From positions 1 through 39,531 of the forward strand of contig DASYUT010000178.1 of assembly GCA_036000965.1 (NCBI GenBank): 39,531 nt of DNA, in the 5' to 3' direction. Every line of letters begins with the position of its first letter. Positions within the stretch are counted from its first letter, which is position 1. This DNA is from Actinomycetes bacterium. GTDB lineage: Bacteria > Actinomycetota > CALGFH01. Shown here one piece after another: positions 10,511 through 18,106 of the stretch. The translations under genes were made by a program, and so were the position numbers. Under the pieces are notes generated by a model. That model did no database searches. It saw nothing but the letters and a program-made list of their open reading frames with translations, and had not been told where the DNA came from.

Positions 10511-10599
10511 TCAGGCGGGGCATGTGGTCGCCGTTCAGGCGGGGCATATGGTCGGTCGGCCGCTCAGGCGGACATGAGGTCGGCCGCTCAGGCGGGGCC
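10511..10599. repeat. Short tandem repeat between convergent genes
   Basis: Four copies beginning TCAGGCGG start at 10511, 10535, 10564 and 10588. The first three continue with a (GG)CAT.TGGTCG- or GACATGAGGTCGG-like block, so units are 24-29 bp. It lies in the 250-bp gap between the exported-protein gene and thpR. No separate terminator or gene is seen there. Confidence 0.7.
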
Positions 10600-10716
10600 C
10601 ACCGGTCACGCCGGCATCGTCCTCGTGAAGGAACCCTTCGGCACGAGCCATGGCTGGAGTCCCGGCGGCGGAGATGGACGGTTGCCGCCCCACCGGACTC
10701 GCAGCGCGGCGGCGGC

Positions 10717-11337
10717 TCAGGTGAGAAGGGGGCCGCTGCGGGTGAGCGGGAAGGTGCGGACGACCTGGTAGCGGGCGCCCCGGTTGGTGAGGGTGCTGCG
10801 GTAGCAGCACAGCCCCCTCGCCTCCCAGGGCGGGCAGGCCGAGGTGGCCGCCGCCAGGAGGTCGGGCAGCGGCTCGGGCACCGGACCGGGGGCCGGGAAG
10901 CGAGCCAGGGTAAGGTGGGGGCGGAACTCCCGCTCCTCCACGCGCAGCCCGGCCGCGCGGCAGGCGGCGGCCAGGTTGCCGGCGAGCCGGGCGAGCACCT
11001 CGACGTCACCAGCCACCCCGGCCCACAGCACGCGCGCCTTGTGCTGGTTCGGGAAGGCACCGGCGCCCTGGAGCTGGAGCACGGCCGGGCCGACCCCGGC
11101 CACGGCTGCCTCCCCCACCGTGACGACCTCGGACGAGAACTCGGGGCGTACCTGGCCGAGGAACGCCAAGGTCAGGTGCCAGCCGCTCGGCGCGGCCACC
11201 CGCGCCTCGGGCAGGGCCCTGGCCACCTCGGGCAGGGCGGCCTCGAGCGGCGCCCGGCTGGCGCCGGGCACGGGCACGGCGAAGAACAGCCGCCCGGTGA
11301 GCAGGTCCGGGTCGGAGAACACCCGGTCGGCGTCCAT
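10717..11337 (-). CDS. thpR: RNA 2',3'-cyclic phosphodiesterase (2'-5' RNA ligase family)
   Basis: Member of the 2H phosphoesterase superfamily; the family opens RNA 2',3'-cyclic phosphates and can ligate 2'-5' ends in vitro. The two catalytic HxTx motifs are clear: HLTLAFLG at His54 and HLTLARFP at His141, in a 206-residue protein of usual size. The ATG at 11337 has GGGGAG seven bases upstream and overlaps the stop of a 104-residue repeat-bearing ORF as TGATG. The frame stays open further upstream into the repeats, but the chosen start fits the family's N-terminus (RLFFAVPVP). It is downstream of cinA in the same direction. Confidence 0.92.
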   Translation of the reverse strand: MDADRVFSDPDLLTGRLFFAVPVPGASRAPLEAALPEVARALPEARVAAPSGWHLTLAFLGQVRPEFSSEVVTVGEAAVAGVGPAVLQLQGAGAFPNQHKARVLWAGVAGDVEVLARLAGNLAAACRAAGLRVEEREFRPHLTLARFPAPGPVPEPLPDLLAAATSACPPWEARGLCCYRSTLTNRGARYQVVRTFPLTRSGPLLT

Positions 11338-11651
11338 CACCCGGCTCCCCAGGGCGACGCGGGACCAGGACCCGGGATCGCGTGGGCCGGGCAGGCGCGC
11401 ACACCCGCCGGGCAGGCGGCCGCGGAGAACCGGGTTCGGCGAGCCCGGCTCGGAACCATGGCGGCCGCGGAGAACCGGGTTCGGCGAGCCCGGCTCGGAA
11501 CCATGGAGGTCGAGCTCGCGGCAACGTTCGCCGGGCATGCGGCCAGGGACCCAGGGCAGCGCCGTGCCGGTCCCGAGGTCGTTGGAGGTGCGGCAACGGT
11601 CGCCGGTCGCGCGGCCAGGGACCCAGCCCGGTCGGGAGGCCGAGCCGTCAT
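11337..11651 (-). CDS. Small repeat-bearing ORF coupled between cinA and thpR
   Basis: A 104-residue frame that exactly fills the gap. Its ATG overlaps the cinA stop as ATGA, and its stop overlaps the thpR start as TGATG. Such double coupling suggests that ribosomes pass through it. The product is Ala/Pro/Arg-rich, with MVPSRARRTRFSAA present twice, coded by a perfect 45-bp tandem duplication. I recognise no domain and no membrane segment. It may be a translated spacer that lets cinA be coupled to thpR despite repeat expansion, and not a functional protein. Confidence 0.4.
   Translation of the reverse strand: MTARPPDRAGSLAARPATVAAPPTTSGPARRCPGSLAACPANVAASSTSMVPSRARRTRFSAAAMVPSRARRTRFSAAACPAGVRACPAHAIPGPGPASPWGAG
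11416..11505. repeat. Perfect 45-bp tandem duplication
   Basis: 11416-11460 and 11461-11505 are identical, beginning GCGGCCGCGGAGAACC and ending CGGAACCATG. The unit is 15 codons, so all frames stay open. Perfect identity implies a recent duplication or ongoing conversion. Confidence 0.95.
11518..11625. repeat. 36-bp imperfect direct repeat
   Basis: 11518-11553 and 11590-11625 match at 32 of 36 bases (GCGGCAACG...GCGGCCAGGGACCCA), with a 72-bp offset. Together with the 45-bp duplication, this means that much of the cinA-thpR gap is built from repeats. Confidence 0.85.
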
Positions 11652-12892
11652 GCGATGCCCCTTAGGCGGCGGCGGAGCAGGTCCAGGGCGAGCGTGGCCG
11701 CCCAGGCCCGGACCTGGGCGCGGTCACCAGGGGCGCGCATGGTGGTAGCGACGGTGCCGGCCGCGTCGGCCACGGCCAGGCAGAGGGTGCCGACCGGCTG
11801 GCCGCCCTGCTCGGTAGGGCCGGCCACGCCGCTGGTGGCCAGGCCGGTCCCGGCAGAGAAGACGCGCCGGGCGCCCTCGGCCATGGCGGCGGCGGCTGGC
11901 TCGCTGACCGGCCCGTGCTCGTCGAGCAGGTGCTGGTCCACGCCGAGCAGGTCGGCCTTGGCCTCGGTCGCGTAGGCGACCACCCCGCCCAGGTAGTAGT
12001 CGGACGCGCCCGGCACGGTGGTGATGCGACCGCCGAGGAGCCCGCCGGTGAGCGACTCGGCCGTGGCCAGGCTCTGGCCCTGCTCGCACAGCAGTCGGCC
12101 CACCACCTGCTCGAGCGCCTCGTCGTCGTGGCCGTAGACGGCGGCACCGAGCTCGGCGCGCACGGCGTCCTCCACCGGGGCGATCCTGGCCAGCGCCTCG
12201 TCCCGGGTGGCGCCCACCGAGGTCAGGCGGACGCGCACCTCGCCCGAGCTGGCCAGGTAGGCCATGGTCACGCCGTCGGCCGCCTCCCAGAGCGGGGTGA
12301 GCTGCTCGGCCACCCGGGACTCGCCGATCCCGGCCGTCCGAAGGGTGCGCGAGACGATCGCCCGGCCCTCGCCCGCCCGGGCGGCGAGGTCGGGCAGCAC
12401 CACTCCCTCCAGCATGCCCTCCATCTCGCGGGGCACGCCGGGCACCGCGTAGACCGGCTTGCCGCCGATCTCCACGATCAGCCCGGGAGCGGTCCCACGC
12501 GGGTTCTCGATGGTGCGCGCGCCCTCGGGAACGTCGGCCTGGCGCAGGTTCATCGTGGCCATGCGGCGCACCCCGAAGCGGGCGAAGCGCTCCTCGAGCC
12601 AGCGCTCGATTGCTGGGTCGCGGACGAGCCGCACCCCGGCGACGGCGGCGATCGCATCCCGGGTGACGTCGTCCTGGGTCGGGCCGAGGCCGCCGGTGAC
12701 GATCACCGCGTCGGCGCGGGCGAGCGCCTCCCGGATCGTGTCGGCGATGCGCGCCTCGTTGTCCCCTACCGCGGTGTGGCGCAGGCAGTCCCAGCCGACG
12801 TCGGCCAGGCGCTGGCCGATCCAGGCCGCGTTGGTGTTGACGATCTGGCCGAGCAGCAGCTCGGTCCCCACACCGATGATCTCGCAGCGCAT
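11648..12892 (-). CDS. cinA: CinA family protein (competence/damage-inducible; NMN deamidase-like)
   Basis: A two-domain protein of 414 residues, the usual size. The N-terminal molybdopterin-binding-like (MoCF) domain starts MRCEIIGVGTELLLGQIVNT and includes TGGLGPTQDD. The C-terminal CinA domain carries ESLTGGLLGG and SGVAGPTEQGGQPVGT, associated in the family with NMN amidohydrolase (pyridine nucleotide salvage) activity. The ATG at 12892 follows a GGAGGACGAGG stretch. The frame is open further upstream but without family homology. In many actinobacteria pgsA lies between rimO and cinA; here there are only 146 bp. Its stop overlaps the next small ORF. Confidence 0.95.
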   Translation of the reverse strand: MRCEIIGVGTELLLGQIVNTNAAWIGQRLADVGWDCLRHTAVGDNEARIADTIREALARADAVIVTGGLGPTQDDVTRDAIAAVAGVRLVRDPAIERWLEERFARFGVRRMATMNLRQADVPEGARTIENPRGTAPGLIVEIGGKPVYAVPGVPREMEGMLEGVVLPDLAARAGEGRAIVSRTLRTAGIGESRVAEQLTPLWEAADGVTMAYLASSGEVRVRLTSVGATRDEALARIAPVEDAVRAELGAAVYGHDDEALEQVVGRLLCEQGQSLATAESLTGGLLGGRITTVPGASDYYLGGVVAYATEAKADLLGVDQHLLDEHGPVSEPAAAAMAEGARRVFSAGTGLATSGVAGPTEQGGQPVGTLCLAVADAAGTVATTMRAPGDRAQVRAWAATLALDLLRRRLRGIA

Positions 12893-13038
12893 GGTCGTCC
12901 TCGTCCTCCCGTCAGGCTGGTGCCGGGCCATCCCGGGCACGAGGGTAGGCGGTAGGCGCAAGAGGCGCAGGCTGGCGCGCGGCGGCACCGGCACCGGCCG
13001 CGCACCACCGGCCTGCGCGCTTGGACCCGTCGGCTCGC

Positions 13039-14784
13039 TCACCGGGTTGCCGGCACGGCTGGCCCGACCCTCCGGGCGGCGGGGGCTGGTGCCGTGGCTG
13101 CCCCGGCCCCCCAAGCCGGGCGGGCGCGCAGCTCGGGACCTTCGGCGCCGGTCACCTCGACCTCGACGTAGTCCCCGGCCGTGGCGCTGGCCAGGCCCTC
13201 CACCCGCACCAGGCCGTCGTGCTCGGGCGCCTCGCGGAAGCTTCTGGCCTCGGCCGTGCCGTCGGCGTCGACCCGGTCGACCATGACCTCGAGCCGGCGG
13301 CCCACCCAGGCGGCCTGGACCCGGTCGAGCACGCGCGCCTGCAGCTCGCTCAGGCGCTCGACCCGGGCCCGGGCGGTGCGGGTGGGCACCCGGCCGTCCA
13401 GGGCCAGGGCGGCGGTGCCATCCTCGGCGGAGTAGGCGAAGAAGGCGACCCAGTCCAGCCGGGCCTCCTCGAGGAAGTCCTCCAGCTCGCGCACGTCCTG
13501 CCTGCGCTCACCCGGGAACCCGAGGATGAAGTTCGACCGGAAGGCGGCGTCGGGGTCGAGGGCGCGGACGCGCCCGACCAGGTCGAGGAAGTCCGGCCGG
13601 GACCCGCCCCGGCGCATGCGGCGCAGCACAGGGGCGCTCGCGTGCTGCAGCGACAGGTCGAAGTAGGAGCAGACGACCGGGTTGGCGGCCATCTCCTCGA
13701 GCAGGCCGGGAGTGAGCTCGTCGGGCTGCAGGTACTGCAGGCGCACGCGGCGGAGCCCTTCGACGGTGGCCAGCGCGCGCAGCAGGTGGACCAGGGCGGA
13801 GCGTCCGCCGAGGTCCTTGCCGTAGGAGGTCGAGTTCTCGGCGACCAGCACGACCTCGGAGACGCCCTGCCCGGCGAGCCAGACGACCTCGTCGACCACC
13901 TCGGTCGGGCGGCGCGAGCGGAACCGTCCCCGGAACGAGGGGATGGCACAGAACGAGCAGTCCCGGTCGCAGCCCTCGGCGAGCTTGACCAGGGCGACCG
14001 GCTGGCGCGCCCGGGACCGGGCCGGGAAGGGCGCACCGGCCGGGGTGGGGAACACCATCGGCAGGACCCGGCGCCCGGCTGGCGGGACGAGCGCCGGCCG
14101 GACCGCCCCGCCGGGCGCCGGCGGCGCTGGCGCTGGCGCCAGGGCCGGGAGCCGGGAGCCGGGAGCCGGGGCCGGTGTCACGGCGGGCCGATCCGGGGCC
14201 GGGGCCGCCGGCGCCAGCGCCGCCGGGGTCGGGGTCGGGGTCACGGCGGGCCGATCCGGGGCCGGCGCGCCCGGCATCGGTGTCGCGGCTGCCGTGCCCG
14301 GGGCGGGTGCGCCGCCTCCGAGGGTGGACCCCAGCAGCTCGGCCAGGCGGGTGTAGTCGGCGAACGGGACGATGGCGTCGGCCTCGGGCAGCTCGGCCCG
14401 GAGGGTGTCGGCATAGCGCTCGGCCAGGCAGCCCATCACCAGGACGGTCCTGGCGCGACCGTGCTCCTTCAGCCCGGCCGCTTCGAGCACGGGGTCGGTC
14501 GACTCCCGCTTGGCTGCCTCGGCGGAGCTGTCAGGATGGAGTTCACGAGCGGCAGGAGGGGACTTGAGCGCGATGGCGCTGAAGACCGTGTCGATCGATT
14601 CCTTCTTGGCGGCGCTGATAAACGCGCAGGTGTTGACGATGATCGCGTCCGCCTGCTCAGCATCGTCGACCATCTCATACCCGGAAGCGGTGAGCAGCCC
14701 GGCGGCGTTCTCCGAGTCGACCTCGTTGCGCCCGCACCCCAGAGTGACGATGGCCACCTTGGGCGGCCGGGCTGGCTCGGGCAT
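13039..14784 (-). CDS. rimO: Ribosomal protein S12 methylthiotransferase with inserts
   Basis: Radical-SAM enzyme that methylthiolates an aspartate of ribosomal protein S12. The first cluster uses Cys17, Cys53 and Cys119. The radical-SAM motif CDRDCSFC gives Cys272, Cys276 and Cys279, and a TRAM domain ends the protein. At 581 residues it is about 130 longer than usual because of two inserts. One is a diverged internal duplication: AAKKESIDTVFSAIALK (59-75) against EAAKRESTDPVLEAAGLK (90-106). The other is an Ala/Pro-rich linker (about 156-240) between the MTTase and radical-SAM domains. All catalytic residues remain. The ATG has AGGAG eight bases upstream. Confidence 0.95.
   Translation of the reverse strand: MPEPARPPKVAIVTLGCGRNEVDSENAAGLLTASGYEMVDDAEQADAIIVNTCAFISAAKKESIDTVFSAIALKSPPAARELHPDSSAEAAKRESTDPVLEAAGLKEHGRARTVLVMGCLAERYADTLRAELPEADAIVPFADYTRLAELLGSTLGGGAPAPGTAAATPMPGAPAPDRPAVTPTPTPAALAPAAPAPDRPAVTPAPAPGSRLPALAPAPAPPAPGGAVRPALVPPAGRRVLPMVFPTPAGAPFPARSRARQPVALVKLAEGCDRDCSFCAIPSFRGRFRSRRPTEVVDEVVWLAGQGVSEVVLVAENSTSYGKDLGGRSALVHLLRALATVEGLRRVRLQYLQPDELTPGLLEEMAANPVVCSYFDLSLQHASAPVLRRMRRGGSRPDFLDLVGRVRALDPDAAFRSNFILGFPGERRQDVRELEDFLEEARLDWVAFFAYSAEDGTAALALDGRVPTRTARARVERLSELQARVLDRVQAAWVGRRLEVMVDRVDADGTAEARSFREAPEHDGLVRVEGLASATAGDYVEVEVTGAEGPELRARPAWGAGAATAPAPAARRVGPAVPATR
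14177..14265. repeat. 26-bp repeat in the rimO linker
   Basis: 14177-14202 and 14240-14265 are identical over 26 bp (GTCACGGCGGGCCGATCCGG onward), offset by 63 bp. They encode the two APAPDRPAVTP units of the RimO linker. Confidence 0.85.
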
Positions 14785-14796
14785 CGTCGTCGCTCC

Positions 14797-14802
14797 TATG
14801 CT
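14797..14802 (+). promoter_or_regulatory. Candidate -10 box for the small ORF at 14818
   Basis: TATGCT on the plus strand, in the 33-bp gap between the rimO start and the small GTG ORF. It overlaps the rimO ribosome-binding region on the other strand. No -35 box is evident. Confidence 0.35.
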
Positions 14803-14817
14803 TCCTGGAGGGTCACG

Positions 14818-15000
14818 GTGAACCTACCGGCCTCGGGCGGCCCGGTGCTCCGGCCCGGCATGCGAGCGGCAGGACTGTCCCGGCTGAGCCGGGAGACACA
14901 AGAGACTACCTCCTCCGAACGCCAGCGAGCGCTGCACCTCCGGCTGGCCGAGAACTACGAGCTGCGCTACGAACCCCCGCCCGCACACCGACGGCGGTGA
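14818..15000 (+). CDS. Possible small protein divergent from rimO
   Basis: A 60-codon frame with a complete set of signals: TATGCT (14797-14802) as a -10 box, GGAGGG five bases before a GTG start, and a stop at 14998-15000. The product is basic and hydrophilic, with SRETQETTSSERQRALHLRLAENYELRYE as a likely helix. I recognise no family. The 3' end runs antisense to the edge of the Rep relic, which argues for caution: the frame may have arisen by chance at the insertion junction. Confidence 0.35.
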   Translation: MNLPASGGPVLRPGMRAAGLSRLSRETQETTSSERQRALHLRLAENYELRYEPPPAHRRR

Positions 15001-15231
15001 TCTGTTCGAGGACCTCGACTGAGGCGCCTTGGGACCGCATGGGCCGGTCGAGGCCGGCGCCGAAGGTCTCGGTCGCCTTGGTGGCGTACTTGGCGATGTA
15101 GCCCGGTATGTAGCCGCGAGCCGCTCGGGTGACAGCTCGCCGTTGCCGGCGGGGCTGAGCTCGCGCAGGTCGAGCTGGTCGCCCAGCGGATCGGCCCGCG
15201 CTTCACGCCCGGACCGTTCACCGCCGACGCT
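14980..15231 (-). pseudogene. Relic of an actinobacterial plasmid/AICE replication initiator (Rep)
   Basis: Reading the minus strand in two frames gives GERSGREARADPLGDQLDLRELSP and continues with AGNGELSPERLA. Then, after a frameshift near 15115, GYIPGYIAKYATKATETFG and AGLDRPMRSQGASVEVLEQI follow. The GYIAKYATKATE...GLDRP block is characteristic of replication initiators on actinomycete plasmids and integrative elements (RepSA/pSAM2-like). Only about 80 codons remain, with no start, a frameshift and a cut end. This is recognised from memory of the family. It marks the rimO-side edge of the accessory block. Confidence 0.6.
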
Positions 15232-15258
15232 CTCCCACGCGGCCGCGGGCCCGGGTGG

Positions 15259-16431
15259 CTACCAGTCCGCCTGCCAGCAGTCGCGTGAGAACGGCACGCG
15301 CTGCGGGTGGCCGTTGCGCAGCACGTAGACGGTCGCCGGCCGCTGGTCGTCGGGCTTGCCGGCGGCGGCGATGATGACGTGCCGCCCCGAGCGGTCCACG
15401 TCCATGCCGAAGATCTCGGCCCGCAGGCCGAGCGGCTCGCTGGACACCACCCGCCCGGTCCCCAGGTCGTAGTGGACCAGGAGGTCTTGGCGGGGTCCGG
15501 TGTCGCAGCCGCGCCCCCCGAGGGCCAACAGCCGCCCGCTGCCGCCCAGGAACCGCGGCGGCAGCTGCAGGGGGCAGTCCCCGGCCGGCGGCAGGTCGCG
15601 GCCCTGGGTGACCGAGGTGGTGCCGGCGAGCGGGAGCACGTGCAGCGATGGCGGCGGCCCGTTGGATTCCTGCCGCAGAAGGAGGTAGGCGAGCTGCGTC
15701 GCGTCCGGGCTCAACTGCAACCCGTCCACGGACACCCCCGGCGGGATCGTCAACACCCGCTGCCGCCCGTTTGCCAGCTCGCGCACGACCAGCCGCTCCG
15801 TGTGGCAGCTAACCTCGAACCGGCTCCTGTTCAGGGTCCCACCCGGGGCCGTGTGGACATACGCCAGCCAACGGCCATCGGCGCTCAGGCTGAACTGCCC
15901 GACGCCGGCCAGTCCGCCGAAGGCGGGCTGCCGCGCCCCGGTGGCCAGGTCGACCTGGGTCCAGCTGCGGTCGCACCCAGCGGTCGGGCCGGGGCTGGTG
16001 GTCGGGAGGTACATGGTCCGCAGGTCGGGGCTGACCACCACGTCCGCCGCCAGGTCCGACTGGCGGTCCGAGCCGGGCACCTGGCGCACGATCCTGCCGG
16101 TCCTCGCGTCGATGATCACGGTGTGTTTGGCGGGGCCGTCGCCGACCTGGCCCACGAACGTGGTCGGGGCGACGGCGGCCGGCGGGCCGACGGACGGACC
16201 GGCGGGCGGCGCAACCGGAGGAACTGGGCCAATGCTGCGCCGGTGGCCCGCCTCGGAGAGCAGCTGCACGCCTCCGCCTGCCAGCAGCAGGCCCACCAGA
16301 ACCAGCACCACCCCGCCCTGGACCTTCCGGCGGCCGCGGCGGCGGACCGCAGCGATGCTCGCCGGCTTCGCGGCCACCTGGCCGGCGACGGCCAGGGCCT
16401 GCAGGCGCGAGCGCAGCTCCTCGTCATGCAC
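15259..16431 (-). CDS. Membrane-anchored propeller-like protein paired with an ECF sigma factor
   Basis: A 390-residue protein. It has a short cytoplasmic N-terminus (DEELRSRLQALAVAG...RRRGRRK), one membrane helix (about 40-56, GVVLVLVGLLLAGGGVQLL), a Pro-rich stalk, and a large outer domain. That domain has repeated strand patterns typical of WD40/TolB-like propellers, such as VVVSPDLRTMYLP, FSLSADGRWLAYV, LQLSPDATQLAYLL and MDVDRSGRHVIIA. The GTG start overlaps the end of the sigma gene by eight bases, so the two are coupled. Position and topology suggest that it is an anti-sigma factor or sensor for that sigma factor. No zinc-binding anti-sigma motif (HxxxCxxC) is present in the N-terminus, so the role is inferred from context. 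Confidence 0.7.
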   Translation of the reverse strand: MHDEELRSRLQALAVAGQVAAKPASIAAVRRRGRRKVQGGVVLVLVGLLLAGGGVQLLSEAGHRRSIGPVPPVAPPAGPSVGPPAAVAPTTFVGQVGDGPAKHTVIIDARTGRIVRQVPGSDRQSDLAADVVVSPDLRTMYLPTTSPGPTAGCDRSWTQVDLATGARQPAFGGLAGVGQFSLSADGRWLAYVHTAPGGTLNRSRFEVSCHTERLVVRELANGRQRVLTIPPGVSVDGLQLSPDATQLAYLLLRQESNGPPPSLHVLPLAGTTSVTQGRDLPPAGDCPLQLPPRFLGGSGRLLALGGRGCDTGPRQDLLVHYDLGTGRVVSSEPLGLRAEIFGMDVDRSGRHVIIAAAGKPDDQRPATVYVLRNGHPQRVPFSRDCWQADW

Positions 16432-16939
16432 TGGTGGCCTCCTCGTCTGGCTCTCCGACGCCGACTCGCAGGTGGCGTGCGAGTGCCGCACGGCCACGCG
16501 CGAGCCGGCTCTTCACGGTGCCGACGGGCAGGCCCAGCTCGGCGGCGACCCGCTCCACCGCCAGCTCGGCGACGTAATGCAGGACCAGCACCTCCCGCTG
16601 GGCCAGGGGGAGCTTGCGCAGGGCCCACACCAGGTCGACGTGCTCAGCGCCGATCGGCGGCAAGGGTGGCGGCGGTCCAAGCCGCAGCAGGACCCGCAGC
16701 TGCCGCGCGGTGCGGCGGTGATGGTCGATGGCCCGGCGGAAGGCGACCGTCCGCACCCACGCCTCGGGGTCGTGGTAGCCGCGGAGGCTCCGCCAGCGCA
16801 GCAGCGCGCTCGCAAAGGCGTCCTGGACCGCGTCCTCGGCTTGGGCCTGGTCGTGCAGGAACGCGAACAGCAACCCGACCAGCCGGCCGTAGGTGGCCGC
16901 GAAGAACTCCTCGAAGCTCCTGTCGCTGTGCTGGCCCAC
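16424..16939 (-). CDS. ECF-type RNA polymerase sigma factor
   Basis: A 171-residue sigma factor with only regions 2 and 4. Region 2 is FEEFFAATYGRLVGLLFAFLHD through QAEDAVQDAFASALLRW and WVRTVAFRRAIDHHRR. Region 4 is LPLAQREVLVLHYVAELAVERVAAELGLPVGTVKSRLARGRAAL. The GTG at 16939 has GAGGAG seven bases upstream, better than the longer upstream alternatives. It overlaps the propeller-like gene that follows. An A/T-rich patch at about 17008-17040 upstream of it may be an autoregulated promoter. Its signal and regulon are unknown. Confidence 0.9.
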   Translation of the reverse strand: MGQHSDRSFEEFFAATYGRLVGLLFAFLHDQAQAEDAVQDAFASALLRWRSLRGYHDPEAWVRTVAFRRAIDHHRRTARQLRVLLRLGPPPPLPPIGAEHVDLVWALRKLPLAQREVLVLHYVAELAVERVAAELGLPVGTVKSRLARGRAALARHLRVGVGEPDEEATSA

Positions 16940-17177
16940 CGGCTGGCTCCTCGCTCTCGGCGGCACACCACTATCTCGCCGCACGGCAGGCGGAGGTTCC
17001 ACCGATCCAGAATTCTTACAGGGTTTCGGGTATTGGACTGACAGCCGCGGACTGGGTGGACTGCTTGGACGACAGGGCATCCAGGGTCGGAAGAGGTGTC
17101 GTCTCAACCCCGTCACGGAGCCGCGCGGGCTGCGGCAACCGACGGCCGACGGTCCCGGGTGGGCGGCTGACGCGGGG

Positions 17178-17666
17178 TCAGAGGCGGCGGTGCATGATGT
17201 GCAGCCCGACGTAGCCCTTGACCGGGTGGTGGAAGCCCTCCGGCACGGTCGCCAGCACCTCGAAGCCGAGCGAGCGCCACAGCGCGACCGCCCGGGTGTT
17301 GGTCTCCACCACGGCGTTGAACTGCATCGCACGGTAGCCGTCGGCGCGCGCCTGGTCGAGGACGTGCTCGCCCAAGGCCCGCCCGACGCCGCGCCCGGCG
17401 TGGTCGGGATCGACCATGAAGCCGGCGTTGGCGATGTGCGCGGCGGGCCCGCCGTGGTTGGGGTGGGTCTCGGCGGTGCCGAGGACGGTCCCGTCGGGGT
17501 CGACGGCCACGACCGTGCGGCCCGGGGGCTCGGGGAACCACATCGCACGGGCCTGCTCCTCGACGACGTCGCGGTCCCAGGAGAAGGTCTCGCCAGCGGC
17601 GACGATGCGGCGCAGGAAGGGCCAGATCGCGGGCCAGTCGTCGGGGGTCGCGTCCCTGATCAGCAT
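17178..17666 (-). CDS. GNAT family N-acetyltransferase
   Basis: A 162-residue acetyl-CoA-dependent acyltransferase, a full-length GNAT domain. It has MLIRDATPDDWPAIWPFL, then VVAVDPDGTVLGTAET, the acetyl-CoA loop GFMVDPDHAGRGVGRALGEHVL (Q/RxxGxG/A type), and NAVVETNTRAVALWRSLGF. It resembles phosphinothricin- or methionine-sulfoximine-type acetyltransferases in layout, but the substrate cannot be assigned. The ATG at 17666 has GGTGGGG upstream. It is minus strand, 238 bp upstream of the ECF sigma gene and divergent from the dehydrogenase. Confidence 0.9.
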   Translation of the reverse strand: MLIRDATPDDWPAIWPFLRRIVAAGETFSWDRDVVEEQARAMWFPEPPGRTVVAVDPDGTVLGTAETHPNHGGPAAHIANAGFMVDPDHAGRGVGRALGEHVLDQARADGYRAMQFNAVVETNTRAVALWRSLGFEVLATVPEGFHHPVKGYVGLHIMHRRL

Positions 17667-18106
17667 GATGCCCCACCATAGTGGCCCGGGCCGGCGGATC
17701 GCGAACGGATTTCGCGGGGGTCGAGATTGCCCAATATGGGCCAAGTCAGTGAAAGTCGGCGAATTCTGGAAGATCGAACGCAAAGGGGCAACGCCAACCG
17801 TGCCACCCGAGGAGTGGGGGAAGGGCTGAGCGACCGCGGCTCCACGGCTATTCCGCGGGATGCCCCCGGTAGAACCTGGCTGGCGGGTCGCCTCCCGGGC
17901 CGAGACGCGGCCCATGGGCTCCCTGTTCCGCGAGAGCTCCAGCGCCGACCCTGGCGCCGACCCTCGCCGCCGGGGCGGCTGTACGGACCGGGACCCGGCC
18001 CGTAGACTCCGCCCCCGGCGGGAACCCCCCCGGGCCGACACGGAGGCTGAGCACGGAAGGATCGGGTGAGCACGGAAGGATCGCGGACGCCGACGAGGTC
18101 GAACCG
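17667..18106. other. Divergent 440-bp promoter gap, no gene
   Basis: The gap separates the GNAT gene (minus) and the dehydrogenase gene (plus). Bases 17700-17790 are less GC-rich than the rest. TAGACT at 18003-18008 could be a -10 box for the plus-strand gene. A 17-bp direct repeat beginning TGAGCACGGAAGG occurs at 18048-18064 and 18067-18083. No convincing coding frame is seen; frames present here are low-complexity and lack start signals. Confidence 0.5.

Noticed and set aside
17727-18005. A 92-codon plus-strand frame in the GNAT-dehydrogenase gap
   Set aside because: It has low complexity, no ribosome binding site, and a Pro/Gly/Arg-rich end typical of non-coding GC-rich DNA.
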